DNA of 21,561 nt. Source: a virus. The position numbers and the translations under genes were made by a program. The first letter of the stretch is position 1; every line of letters starts with the position of its first letter. The notes below the pieces were generated by a model that saw only the letters and a list, made by a program, of their open reading frames with translations, had not been told where the DNA came from and ran no database searches. Positions 10,589 to 19,436 of this stretch are shown in pieces. Location of the stretch: IMG/VR virus record IMGVR_UViG_3300030329_005548, positions 1-21,561 of that record; one strand, 5' to 3'.

Positions 10589-10984
10589 ATGAATAAAATA
10601 GCAGAGGCATACATTAATGAGGAATTTCCTCTTAATTTATTTGAAACTTGGGATGTGGTGATAAACCTCTTTAGTAGTATTGATGAAAAGACTGACGAAG
10701 AATCACAAGAACAATACGACAAGCTACCTAGTGTAGTTAAAGTGTATCGTGGAGTATTAGCGAAAGATGGGCTAAAATGGTTCGAGGGAGTATCGTGGAC
10801 TACCGATAGAAGGGTAGCCGAGATGTTTGCCCTACGATTGAAACCGACAGGGGGAGAGCCTTATATTTTTGAGGGAGAAATAGATAAGGAGAATATCCTG
10901 TATTTCACAAACGCTCGAAAGGAATCAGAGGTATTAATCAATCCTAATGATATGCTTTGGACTGACTTTGAGGAGGTAGAGTGA
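10589..10984 (+). CDS. Possible ADP-ribosyltransferase-like protein (131 aa)
   Basis: The C-terminal two-thirds has an arrangement like R-S-E ADP-ribosyltransferases: VYRG (R54), GVSWTTDRRVAEMFA (S69-W-T71, in the place of the S-T-S strand, with the usual following helix), and RKESEVLINP (E112-S-E114, an ExE-like motif before a hydrophobic strand). The three motifs come in the right order and spacing. At about 80 residues this core is small, so a degenerate or inactive relative is possible. If active it would transfer ADP-ribose from NAD to a host target. It shares a promoter-like box and an overlap with the integrase gene. No signal peptide is present, so it would act in the cytoplasm. The assignment rests on motif reading only. 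Confidence 0.5.
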   Translation: MNKIAEAYINEEFPLNLFETWDVVINLFSSIDEKTDEESQEQYDKLPSVVKVYRGVLAKDGLKWFEGVSWTTDRRVAEMFALRLKPTGGEPYIFEGEIDKENILYFTNARKESEVLINPNDMLWTDFEEVE

Positions 10985-12087
10985 TGGCTAAAATTACAAA
11001 ATTAAATAGCAATAAATACCTCATTAGGTATATTCCAGAGGGATATCGTGATCTTTACAAAAATCCCTATCGTTCTATTACAGTTGAAGGTAAAGATCGG
11101 GCTAATAGTATATATAATGACGCAAAGTTAGTTGAAGAGCGCGACCGCATTAGCGCAAAATTAAATGGTAAGATCAACTCTACGAATGTTGTTGTTCCAG
11201 AATTGACCATTGGAACTATATTTAAAGCTTTTAAGATCAACTCAATACCTTATAAGCAATATGCAACCAAAACTATCAAGCGCTATCTCGCTTTAATGGA
11301 TAGACTTGAGAATGACCTCGGCTCAGACTTCCTTTTTTCAAAAATTGATTACCCATTCTATTATAATCGTTATGGAAATCCAAAAAAGAAGAATTCTGGT
11401 ATAACTGCTTTGAAATGCTTAAATCACATTGGTAATTGGGCTAGGGAGCAGGTTTCTGAGGGCAAAATTAGGGGTACAATCAACGCAAGTCCAATAAAGC
11501 TTCCAAAGGTCGTTAAAAGCAAAAAGAACGCTTTAAAGCCATATCAGCTTAATATGATATTCAACCACCCAGAAATATGCCCAATTACAAAGATGATCAT
11601 TGAACTTTACATTTTAACTGGTTGCCGTATTAGTGAACTTTGTAGACCCGATTTCACTTGGGAGCAGATTGATGTGGAAGGCGAAGTGGCTTACATCAAA
11701 AACAAAGGACATAAAAGAGAGTTTGATGAGCCTTTTGAGATTCCCTTCTTTAAAGACCACCATCAGAGATTGATTAATAAGATAAATCAACATTTTAAAC
11801 TATATCATTCTGAGGCGCACATATATCCTATTCCTATTAGCGCAAAGAACGTATATGATAGGATTGTATCTGCGAGTAAAAAGGTCGGGTTTAAATTTAC
11901 TCCCCATGACTTCAGGGATACATCTGCCACTATATTACTAAGGGAGTCTGGGAATATCTATGCGGTTAAGGAACACTTAGGACACGCAAACGTCAAAGAT
12001 ACACAAGATGCTTACGCGGATTGGATAATGGATGATAAAGTGAAGTCCTCTGCTTCTATTGTAAAAAGTATCAGTAGTTTAGCTTAA
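10984..12087 (+). CDS. int: Tyrosine recombinase / phage integrase
   Basis: The 367-aa protein contains the full catalytic set: TGCRISEL (R215), the K in INKGHKREFD-like NKGHKREF (K241/244), TPHDFRDTS (H308, R311), EHLGHANVKDTQDAY (H334 and nucleophile Y344). Residues 75-180 form the SAM-like core-binding domain. The start is ATG 10984, overlapping the upstream stop and preceded by GGAGG; a GTG three bases earlier is less likely. It would integrate and excise the phage at an att site. No tRNA gene or obvious att core is seen nearby. Its stop lies within the last 9 bases of the convergent tail gene. Confidence 0.95.
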   Translation: MAKITKLNSNKYLIRYIPEGYRDLYKNPYRSITVEGKDRANSIYNDAKLVEERDRISAKLNGKINSTNVVVPELTIGTIFKAFKINSIPYKQYATKTIKRYLALMDRLENDLGSDFLFSKIDYPFYYNRYGNPKKKNSGITALKCLNHIGNWAREQVSEGKIRGTINASPIKLPKVVKSKKNALKPYQLNMIFNHPEICPITKMIIELYILTGCRISELCRPDFTWEQIDVEGEVAYIKNKGHKREFDEPFEIPFFKDHHQRLINKINQHFKLYHSEAHIYPIPISAKNVYDRIVSASKKVGFKFTPHDFRDTSATILLRESGNIYAVKEHLGHANVKDTQDAYADWIMDDKVKSSASIVKSISSLA

Positions 12088-12864
12088 CTGCTCTGTCAGC
12101 TTTATACTTGTGTCGTACACCCCATAAGCTACTTCTTTAAATCTAAGGCTGTCATCAGACATTCGCACATAATGATATGAAGAACCATCGTAGTATAGAA
12201 ACTTATAATGCGCACCATCTACAGCTTCTCTCATTGTTTCTAAGCTTGTCTTATAAGACGAGCTACAATATCTAAGATCAAAATTCCAAAAACGCTTACC
12301 ACTATGTCTTTGGTTGGAATACTCTTCTCCACCATGACTAATCATAAGATCATTTCCATAATTTCTTCCTTCTACTCCAGTAAGTTCTATATTGGTCAAT
12401 GAAAGCTTAGTGCCTAAAATTACTTCAGTTAAAGTATTATTCCCTCCAGCGCTTTGTCTTAAATAATAATAACGCTTTGATGGGGATGCGCTACTAATAG
12501 TAACTCCAGTTCTGACAGTCCATCCAGCGTTTACCGTAGCCATTGTAGAGCTTGTAATAAAAGTAGAATACGCATTAGATGTTGCGCTATCACTACCGTA
12601 CCAATCAATATCATCTGCATCTTCAGCGGTACTATAAACTGCAATACTGTCAATCGTATTGCCAGTTGCACCTAGATCAAATTGAATCGTATCATATTGC
12701 GCAGGCATACCAGCAGCTGTGCCTATCGAAATATCAGTCAACCTAGCTTCATTTGTCGCTGAAGTTGCATCAGCAGCAAAATCATTTGTTCCGCCAGTTT
12801 GATCACCGCCTACTGGATCTGCTGAATATAAGTTTGCGTTTGGATAAATAAAATACTTTGCCAT
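12079..12864 (-). CDS. Tail / baseplate-associated structural protein (261 aa)
   Basis: The protein is rich in Ser, Thr, Gly, Asn and Tyr. It has beta-strand-like segments (YDTIQFDLGATGNTIDSIAV) and an aromatic C-terminal region (KFLYYDGSSYHYVRMSDDSL). The AEDADDIDWYG part resembles carbohydrate-binding-type jelly-roll loops but cannot be assigned. It directly follows the tail-tip gene (TAATG overlap, AAAGG ribosome binding site), so it is probably a distal tail or receptor-facing protein. It is the last gene of the structural transcript and runs head-on into the integrase, with no space for a terminator between the stops. Confidence 0.6.
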   Translation of the reverse strand: MAKYFIYPNANLYSADPVGGDQTGGTNDFAADATSATNEARLTDISIGTAAGMPAQYDTIQFDLGATGNTIDSIAVYSTAEDADDIDWYGSDSATSNAYSTFITSSTMATVNAGWTVRTGVTISSASPSKRYYYLRQSAGGNNTLTEVILGTKLSLTNIELTGVEGRNYGNDLMISHGGEEYSNQRHSGKRFWNFDLRYCSSSYKTSLETMREAVDGAHYKFLYYDGSSYHYVRMSDDSLRFKEVAYGVYDTSIKLTEQLS

Positions 12865-15179
12865 TACGATACCTTTATAATTTCCATTTTTGAATTATTT
12901 GGATGTTTTTCAATTTTTGTTACCATATAATAATCAGTTCCCATCGCTGTTCCATATATCTTAATATTAGAATCCCAGTTAGAGAATTTTACTATATCTC
13001 CGATCTCCAGATGACTATACTTTGGCCTAGCACATTTAAAGTTGATCACTATCTTTCGTGTTTTCATTAAATATAGGTACGCTTCAGCAAGCTTTGTAGC
13101 TGTGGTAGAATCTAAAATTTCATTTGCATCAAATGTTAGTTTCAATGTGTCGTTAAACCCATTTACCGTTGTTCCTTGAGATGTAGAATCTGTCGCTGTC
13201 GCTGTAGATTTATTACTTTTAGCTCCGTAATCATGGTTATAATTCACCTCAATAGAATTTTTTACATCACCAATCGGTGTCTGGGATATATTCTCTAAAA
13301 CAATATCTTTAAAATCAATCGTCTCATCTGCGGAGCTATAATCATCGGTTTGCCTAAGTGTTCTGATCTTTACCTTACCATCACCAGAGATAAATACATA
13401 AGAAAAACACAGACTTCCTAAATGCTCTACCAGGTCTTTTGATGGAATAAATTTATGCTGAGAAAAAGCAAATTTAATATCACCGACTGCATCTGCAAAA
13501 TATTCTCCTATATATCCATTAGATGTGTTTCCCGAAGCATTAAAGCTGGCATAATCTATCTCACTACTTGTAAGTTCAAGTTCGCTTCGTAAAATATCTT
13601 CGATCATAAAAACTGGGTTTTCAATAAAATCGCTTGTAGTATATCCAACAGACCGACTGCTCGCTGTTATCCACGCTCCATACTTCCTCCCCTTACCACT
13701 ACAATAGACATAGTCAATTTTACCAGGGGTTGTATAAGTAGCTGTTCTTACCTTCATTGTGGATTTAGCAGGTACCGATGTTGCAATAGGAGGCCCATAA
13801 GGGGGTATGATATATCCACTTGTTGGATAATGGTATTCATACCTTTCAACAACATCATATTGTTCTATTTCTTCTGAGGTAATATCTATAACAAGCCCAG
13901 CTTCGTATATCTGTGCAGAATGATTATTATTATCCGATCCACCTCTAAGACTAAACTGTATTTGTCCTTCAAAATCAAAGGTAGAGGTTTTTCCACTATA
14001 TAAACTTCCGATCCCAGTTTTTGTTACCGAGTCATCGGTTATTGTATCTAAGTCTTGATTCGCTGAATTTGCAGTAAACCTAAAGGTTTCACCATTATCT
14101 CCTTCAAAATCTGAATTTGTACCCCACTTAACCAACATAGATACTGCGCTGTAAGTACCAACGCTACTTACTTTGGGAATAGCAAAGGTCATTGTAGCTA
14201 CAGAGTTATTTGTTGTTCCGCTATTCGCAGCCCATGAGGCATAATTTGAGAACGAATCATCTGCAACACGCTCTTCATCTGATACAGAGAAGCTACCAGA
14301 TCCACTTTCCGATGCAGTATTTGACGTACTGATCGGAATATAGAAAGATGCCCCTGCTCCAGAGAATTCAATAACAGGATTTCTACCAGTAGCATTTACT
14401 GTTCCTGTCATTGTAGCATAGTAAGGACTTGAGTAGATATAAACATTCTCATTATCTAACGTATGTATAGCTTGACTATCAACCGCAGCTTCAACCGCAG
14501 CTTCTTGTACGTCAAATTTATCGGTAACGATTGCAGGGAAAGCGCCTTTATAGAAATGGTAATAACTATCAAAATGTGTAGTTGGGATTGTGCCTATATC
14601 GGTCTTTTCATAGAAATCACCATACGCCATTGGGATAGGTTTACCTAAATTATTTTCAGGCGCATTAGCATAAGTTCCTGCTGTGACCGTATTTTTGGGA
14701 ATTATGTTATGGTATTTTGAGGTATTGTCAAATAAGGTAAGAGTGACAAACCTATCGTCATACTGGATATCTCCAGCAATAATACCACTTCCGATCATTC
14801 TTTCCGCATCATCGTAATTATTAGTTGCATCGGTATCAGTAGTATTTAAAAATAACTCCCATTTTCTATTAGCAAAATTCTTAGTCGCAAATAGGTCGGA
14901 AAAGCGCCCACCGTTAATCGCTTTATCTGTGTTAATTAACTTAACATTCATATTTGCAGTAGAGGAGTGAAAGTTAAAGAAATCAAGAGATTGAACATGC
15001 TTTCCCCAGGATGCAACAATCCCATAATACTCATCAGACCCATCGACCCTAGTTGAATCACTAACTCCTATAAAATTTGAGGAACTAGAATCATCATTAT
15101 AATAAAGCTTTAAAACCCAAAATGCTGTTGAGCTAGATTTATTTAAAAAAGTAGTTAGTTCACTATCAAAATTAAGCAT
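12864..15179 (-). CDS. Tail tip / baseplate hub-like protein (771 aa)
   Basis: This large protein follows the tape measure, the usual place for tail-tip components. The N-terminal third has strands typical of tail hub proteins (GSGIIAGDIQYDDRFVTLTL, then IPMAYGDFYEKTD). The C-terminal part (TKLAEAYLYLMKTRKIVINF and SHLEIGDIVKFSNWD...YMVTKIEKHP) resembles the end of gpJ/hub-like proteins. The middle, around residues 280-430, is Ser/Thr-rich and more variable. It should close the tail tube and carry receptor-binding parts. The start overlaps the tape-measure stop by 8 nt. Confidence 0.72.
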   Translation of the reverse strand: MLNFDSELTTFLNKSSSTAFWVLKLYYNDDSSSSNFIGVSDSTRVDGSDEYYGIVASWGKHVQSLDFFNFHSSTANMNVKLINTDKAINGGRFSDLFATKNFANRKWELFLNTTDTDATNNYDDAERMIGSGIIAGDIQYDDRFVTLTLFDNTSKYHNIIPKNTVTAGTYANAPENNLGKPIPMAYGDFYEKTDIGTIPTTHFDSYYHFYKGAFPAIVTDKFDVQEAAVEAAVDSQAIHTLDNENVYIYSSPYYATMTGTVNATGRNPVIEFSGAGASFYIPISTSNTASESGSGSFSVSDEERVADDSFSNYASWAANSGTTNNSVATMTFAIPKVSSVGTYSAVSMLVKWGTNSDFEGDNGETFRFTANSANQDLDTITDDSVTKTGIGSLYSGKTSTFDFEGQIQFSLRGGSDNNNHSAQIYEAGLVIDITSEEIEQYDVVERYEYHYPTSGYIIPPYGPPIATSVPAKSTMKVRTATYTTPGKIDYVYCSGKGRKYGAWITASSRSVGYTTSDFIENPVFMIEDILRSELELTSSEIDYASFNASGNTSNGYIGEYFADAVGDIKFAFSQHKFIPSKDLVEHLGSLCFSYVFISGDGKVKIRTLRQTDDYSSADETIDFKDIVLENISQTPIGDVKNSIEVNYNHDYGAKSNKSTATATDSTSQGTTVNGFNDTLKLTFDANEILDSTTATKLAEAYLYLMKTRKIVINFKCARPKYSHLEIGDIVKFSNWDSNIKIYGTAMGTDYYMVTKIEKHPNNSKMEIIKVS

Positions 15180-16974
15180 TTATTCTTGCACCTGAAGTAA
15201 GAGCTGTGTTCAATGCTGGGATTAGCTCATTTCTAACATAATCATCCTGGACTACCCCACCATGTATATTAACAACCACACTTGCTGGTTGCCCTGTTTC
15301 ATTCATCTGTCTAAGATTGTCTAATCCAATAGACTGTGCGGATTCTCTTCTTATAATAAATTCTCCAGCTTGAGCGAGGATTGGTACATTATCTCTACCA
15401 CGAACTACACCGCCATTACTAAAAGTTTGTACCCCTTTTTTGGTTACTGCTCCGCCAGTATGTCCAATCCCAAAAGATTTAGCTAAAAAATCACCAAAAC
15501 CAAAGCCTAATGTGGTTGGGGCAAAGAAAGTTTTTAGCATTCCAAATACTATTGCTTGTGATAGGATCTCTGCTGCAATAGACTTTAAAGCAGTCTTTAC
15601 GGCATCCCCCATATTTTGACCATTGATTCCAGCTTGCACAAAAGTATCTGATAAGCGTCGCGTTAAGCCTATTGCTGTTTTTTGACTACTGTCTAAAACT
15701 TTAAAAGCAGAGGTTATTGGATCAAGAGGTTTTAATTCTTTTATTGCTTCCATTTTTTCAAGATGCAAATGCTCTACTCCAATCGTGTGTTGGATGGAAG
15801 CCATTAATTTTTCCCAGGTATGAATATTCTCTTCATTGACCGTTCCTAGACCACCTACGGCTGCTAGCTGTTCCATAACGGCATTTGTTCTCTCTACAAT
15901 CTTTTCCCTATTTGTTTCTAAAAGATTGCTTTGGGTAACTAAAGAACTATTCTCATTAATAATATGAGCTTGTAATTCTAAAGAAGCTCCAGAAAAATCT
16001 TCATAAGCTCCCTTTAACGCACTTGTTTTCGCTGCTGTTATTTCAAATAAATCAGAAACATTACTAACTTCCTTACCTACATTCTTTGAAGCTTTAACAT
16101 TGTTATTATACTGCTCCATTAACTTTTCAAATTCGTCAGTTAACTTTTGAGCTTCTGTTCTTGTGTCTCCTTCAATAACCTCTCGCGTACTTTGCGCTAG
16201 CTTTGTTAAACTTTGAATTGTAGCATCAGTAACGGGCTTTAATTTATCACCAATTACTGCCGCTAGCCTTGTATACGCATCCCCCATGTTTGAGATCGCG
16301 CCTGTAGTTGTTTTAGATAATCTATCGGTACTACCCTGTATGCCAAGCGTAGGGTCTTGTATAGAAGATATTAATGCGTTACGAAATTCGGGTAATGTGG
16401 TTTTCGATAGGTCTTTTAAGCCTTGAGAGGTTTTTATAAGATTAAGGATACCTCTTTCTCTTAAAATATCAGCAGCGCCAGCGCCACCAGCGAAAGCTCT
16501 ACCAAAAGAATTAGCTGCTTCCGTAGCAGTCGTACCCATAAACGCTGCAAGGTCGGTGATGGGTTTGATCAATGCTTCTGCGTCTGCACCAAAAGCTTTT
16601 AATTGCGCACCAGCATTTACTACATCTTCTAAACTAAATGGTGTAGTAGCTGCGACTTGATTAAATGTATCAAAAGCTTTATTAGCCTTATCTACGCTAC
16701 CAGTTAGTCCAACCAGTCGAGTTCTTACGGCTTCAAATTTTGCTGATGCGGATACGAGCGTTCCAACGGTTTTGACTGCTGCTCCAACAGCAAATGTGTA
16801 AAGAAGAATATTATTTCTTAATGCTCCAATGTGCCGTCTTAACCCAGAGGTAGTTCCTCTAAGCTTATCAGTAGATTTTACATACCCCTTAGTTGCTTTA
16901 TCAGCCCTTTGTAGCTGTTGTTCTAGGTTCGTAAAACCCTTTGCTCTGACTTCAATTACAAATTTATTTGCCAT
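15172..16974 (-). CDS. Tail tape measure protein
   Basis: The 600-aa, Ala-rich, mostly helical protein has a hydrophobic stretch at about 51-77 (LRNNILLYTFAVGAAVKTVG), a second one near 480-510 and a Gly-rich end with NGGVVRG...ILAQAGEFIIRR, a signature of many tape measures. FEAVRTRLVGLTGSVDKANK is a typical N-terminal repeat-like segment. It sets tail length; from the family rule of about 0.15 nm per residue a tail near 90 nm would be expected. The start ATG lies 11 nt inside the end of the frameshifted chaperone. Confidence 0.9.
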   Translation of the reverse strand: MANKFVIEVRAKGFTNLEQQLQRADKATKGYVKSTDKLRGTTSGLRRHIGALRNNILLYTFAVGAAVKTVGTLVSASAKFEAVRTRLVGLTGSVDKANKAFDTFNQVAATTPFSLEDVVNAGAQLKAFGADAEALIKPITDLAAFMGTTATEAANSFGRAFAGGAGAADILRERGILNLIKTSQGLKDLSKTTLPEFRNALISSIQDPTLGIQGSTDRLSKTTTGAISNMGDAYTRLAAVIGDKLKPVTDATIQSLTKLAQSTREVIEGDTRTEAQKLTDEFEKLMEQYNNNVKASKNVGKEVSNVSDLFEITAAKTSALKGAYEDFSGASLELQAHIINENSSLVTQSNLLETNREKIVERTNAVMEQLAAVGGLGTVNEENIHTWEKLMASIQHTIGVEHLHLEKMEAIKELKPLDPITSAFKVLDSSQKTAIGLTRRLSDTFVQAGINGQNMGDAVKTALKSIAAEILSQAIVFGMLKTFFAPTTLGFGFGDFLAKSFGIGHTGGAVTKKGVQTFSNGGVVRGRDNVPILAQAGEFIIRRESAQSIGLDNLRQMNETGQPASVVVNIHGGVVQDDYVRNELIPALNTALTSGARINA

Positions 16975-17634
16975 TATTCATTTCCCTTGATCGTTTTTCA
17001 CACGCAGTAATCTCTTCACTAATAACACGAAAGATGTCAATAGACCTAGCATCGGCTTCGCTTAGAGTTTGCGCTAAAGGTAGGTTAAACTTTGTGGATA
17101 CAAAGTAATCTTCGATATATCCCTCTATCTCCCTGTCAATAAAGAACTTAGGGTTACAGAAGAAGTTTAGGTTGTAGTATAGGTTTTGCCCTAGAGAGAA
17201 TTTGTTGTGCTTATCCTCTGCTAAAATACGATCACATTCGTTCCATATCTCATCTTCAGTAAAGGTGATGACCTTTGCTAAGGTAGGGCTTTGGGCTTCG
17301 TAAGAGGTAAATTTTACTGGATATAGGCTATTCCCCCATCCAAAGAAATTACACCATGTAGAAAGCCTTACTTTAAGTTCTTTTTTTTAGACAAGCCTTT
17401 ATAGTGGAGATAAACCTCATTCAATACTTCGTCAATTTGTGCATCGTCTAATTTCTTGAAGGTTTCTTCGGGATTTTCGAAGGCTTTTTCCATACACCAG
17501 TTTAATAGATCAAAGTAAGCGTCTTTTTCTAATTGGTCATCCCAAAACACTTTCATCTCTATACGATGTAGTTCTCTGCGTTCTCCAAAGGTGATTGGGC
17601 GAACTTCAAATTCGCCATGTGGGGTTTTTATCAT
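16964..17634 (-). CDS. Tail assembly chaperone, long -1 frameshift product (gpGT-like)
   Basis: Translation begins at ATG 17634 and shifts to the -1 frame at A-AAA-AAG (17386-17380). The -1 frame then stays open for 138 codons (GAA CTT AAA GTA...) to a TAA at 16966-16964, 11 nt inside the tape-measure gene, giving about 223 aa. The extension includes YYNLNFFCNPKFFIDREIEG and LAQTLSEADARSIDIFRVIS. It has no start codon or ribosome binding site of its own. This is the gpG/gpGT arrangement conserved just upstream of tape measures in siphoviruses, where the pair binds tape measure during tail assembly. It explains the 390 bp between 16975 and 17367 that otherwise look empty. Confidence 0.87.
17368..17634 (-). 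CDS. Tail assembly chaperone, short zero-frame product (gpG-like)
   Basis: The 88-aa zero-frame product ends LSKKKNLK before TAA. It begins 6 nt after the tail-tube stop region and has a mixed charged helical composition (FGERRELHRIEMKVFWDDQL). By position and by the slippery A-run near its end it is the G-like half of the chaperone pair. In the lambda-type system G is made in excess over GT, and the ratio matters for tail assembly. Sequence similarity to lambda G itself is not evident, as usual for this family. Confidence 0.85.
   Translation of the reverse strand: MIKTPHGEFEVRPITFGERRELHRIEMKVFWDDQLEKDAYFDLLNWCMEKAFENPEETFKKLDDAQIDEVLNEVYLHYKGLSKKKNLK
17380..17386 (-). promoter_or_regulatory. 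-1 ribosomal frameshift site A-AAA-AAG
   Basis: In the zero frame the codons are AAA AAA AAG, part of a run of eight A's (17388-17381) ending in G. A tandem slip by -1 re-pairs both tRNAs perfectly. The zero-frame stop is 12 nt downstream. It lies between the tail tube and the tape measure, the standard place for this recoding. Confidence 0.85.
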
Positions 17635-17640
17635 AATTTA

Positions 17641-18654
17641 TTAGGTTCTAATAGCTAACATCGCATTTGAGCCAGATGCACCAAACTTAACTGATACATC
17701 ATACATCATCGCATTAGCTTCGTTATAAGCTACATTAGTGATTTTTCCATAGCTACCTATAAAGGCAAAATCACTTGCACTTCCGATAGTTGCGTGATTA
17801 GCAAGGTTTGAAATTACTGTAGTGCCAGCTTTCATTGTGGTTGGAAGCTCGGCTGTTTGATTGTCATATTTGACTGTTGCGTCTAAAGTTGCACTTAATT
17901 CAGGTACGGCTCTAACAATCGCTTCTGGATTTCCATTCGCATCCCCCTGACCTACATATTCAGAAGGATTTTCTAAATTTAGTGAAAAACTTTGTATAAC
18001 ACAATCTTCAGCGCCAGCAATCGTTTTCTTTGCTGTGCCAGCTAAAGTTGCGAGTGAATAGTAGCTTGTTCCGTATGCGGAAGGGGATGATGGCGCAGCT
18101 TGAGTAAAGCTACTGATATATCCTGTTCTGGCGGTAGCTGTAAAGCGTAAGCGACCAGACTCATTTGCCATGTCTCCAGAAATTGATAAAGAAGTGATCG
18201 TACATCCTGGGAAAATGATTGATCTGTTTCCACCAGAAGTCGCAGGAGCTATAACTGCTATAGTTACGGTATCTGCTATTGTAATTGAGGAGCTATCTCC
18301 AGTTTCAAGCTCTGGTGGTGTATAATTATAAGGAATAGTTACTACATCACTTGATTCTGCAAGACCTATACAGTTTTGCACAAGTAATGGAGCGACAGTT
18401 GTATCAAATACTCCAGAAAAAGTAATTTCCTTCGTTACACCTTTTTCATCAGTAAGTGCATCATCAACATCAAATACGCGACCATCTGAGCCACTTCTAA
18501 CGTCAAGAACTTGGGTTAAATTAAAATTAGGCATTTCAACGCTGTCTACATTGATAAGTTGCATTGAACTTACATTTGCCGTACCAATAGTGCTTTCAGC
18601 TTTTATCGCAACCTGAAACTCTTTCGGTGAATATGCTGCTCCGTCTAAAGCCAT
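17641..18654 (-). CDS. Major tail (tube) protein
   Basis: The 337-aa protein starts MALDGAAYSPKEFQVAIKAE and is rich in Ala, Thr, Ser and Val with many predicted strands (GVTKEITFSGVFDTTVAPLL, ITSLSISGDMANESGRLRFT). This composition and its position, before the frameshifted chaperone and tape measure, mark it as the tail tube subunit. EITFSGVFD and SGRLRFTATA are typical of beta-sandwich tube proteins. It would polymerise into the non-contractile tube. The start overlaps the preceding 58-aa gene by one base (TAATG), with AAGGAG upstream. Confidence 0.8.
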   Translation of the reverse strand: MALDGAAYSPKEFQVAIKAESTIGTANVSSMQLINVDSVEMPNFNLTQVLDVRSGSDGRVFDVDDALTDEKGVTKEITFSGVFDTTVAPLLVQNCIGLAESSDVVTIPYNYTPPELETGDSSSITIADTVTIAVIAPATSGGNRSIIFPGCTITSLSISGDMANESGRLRFTATARTGYISSFTQAAPSSPSAYGTSYYSLATLAGTAKKTIAGAEDCVIQSFSLNLENPSEYVGQGDANGNPEAIVRAVPELSATLDATVKYDNQTAELPTTMKAGTTVISNLANHATIGSASDFAFIGSYGKITNVAYNEANAMMYDVSVKFGASGSNAMLAIRT

Positions 18655-18830
18655 TACTTAGACTCCTTTTTACTGGAATTTGCTTTTTCTAAAAAATCTT
18701 TTGCCGCTTCTGGCACTTCGTCAAGTTCAACTGTTTCTCCTCGGTTAAAAGCTTCCCAGTCCTCTTTCTTTAAACCTTTGTAACTGTCGAACTGACTCAT
18801 AAATTTATTTGATCTATATTTTGCCATCAT
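18654..18830 (-). CDS. Small tail-module protein (58 aa)
   Basis: The frame starts at ATG 18830 (a second ATG follows directly), behind AAGG, and ends in a TAATG overlap with the tail tube. The product is charged (YKGLKKEDWEAFNRGETVEL, then AKDFLEKANSSKKESK) and looks helical. It fills the 190-bp gap between the tail-completion genes and the tube. No family is recognised. A small structural or assembly role is inferred only from position. Confidence 0.6.
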   Translation of the reverse strand: MMAKYRSNKFMSQFDSYKGLKKEDWEAFNRGETVELDEVPEAAKDFLEKANSSKKESK

Positions 18831-18845
18831 TAATACCTTAATCGT

Positions 18846-19436
18846 TTACGCAGTATAAACCTCTTCTACTACAGCTTTAAACTCACAAGTGGCTGTCAAG
18901 TAAGAAGGGTGTTCACTTTCTAAATCATAGTTTACAGAGTCTAAACGAGAATTATGCCAAGAGTAGCTATAGTCTGCTGGGAACACCGTAAACGCAAGCC
19001 CATCTGAGGTAATAACGAATTGATCAAGGCTAGTTATTAATAGTGGCCTTTTAATCAATCTTAGCTCTTCTGAATCGCTAGTTAGAAAGTTTCTTCCTGC
19101 TGAAGTGACAAAATAAGAAAATTCATCGATACTGGCTACATTTGTCCTTAAAACCTCTTTCAATCGCTCAATAACATCAATCCGAGTATCTAAACTGCGT
19201 TTTTTGGTGTATCTACCGCGTTCTTTTTCATTATAGGTCAAAAGTATCGAATATTCACGAATCGCACCATCTGATCGCAATTCCAGTATTTCATCTCTTA
19301 ATGGGGTAAGATGAAAGAAGGAATTACCTCGATACACCTTGTCATAACGTATTGGCACATTGCGAAACTCCTGAGCTACAAGTAGCCTAAGATTATCCAG
19401 TATGTTTTCATTATATGTTTTATTGTAAGTGATCAT
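18846..19436 (-). CDS. Tail completion / terminator-like protein, paralog B (196 aa)
   Basis: The start is set at ATG 19436, which overlaps the upstream TGA; a frame-open extension to 19451 is not needed. The N-terminal 110 residues match the gene before it: EFRNVPIRYDK, FFHLTPLRDEI, IREYSILLTY, DVIERLKEVL against EFNKLPVYYDK, FFLRMIPVQDEL, IRVYGILMRL, YADRIKRLIG. The last 80 residues (KRPLLITSLDQFVITSDGLA) are extra. The size and place between connector and tail tube fit tail terminator/completion proteins. This assignment is by context and the paralogy, not by a named family. Confidence 0.65.
   Translation of the reverse strand: MITYNKTYNENILDNLRLLVAQEFRNVPIRYDKVYRGNSFFHLTPLRDEILELRSDGAIREYSILLTYNEKERGRYTKKRSLDTRIDVIERLKEVLRTNVASIDEFSYFVTSAGRNFLTSDSEELRLIKRPLLITSLDQFVITSDGLAFTVFPADYSYSWHNSRLDSVNYDLESEHPSYLTATCEFKAVVEEVYTA

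Noticed and set aside
10451-12100. tRNA gene or tRNA-derived attachment site next to the integrase
   Set aside because: No T-loop consensus (GTTCRA) with paired arms or acceptor stem was found on either strand near the integrase.
15049-15080. CTGATGA on the minus strand, hammerhead-like core
   Set aside because: No stem II with GAAA follows and no complementary stem I or III; it lies within conserved coding sequence of the tail-tip protein.
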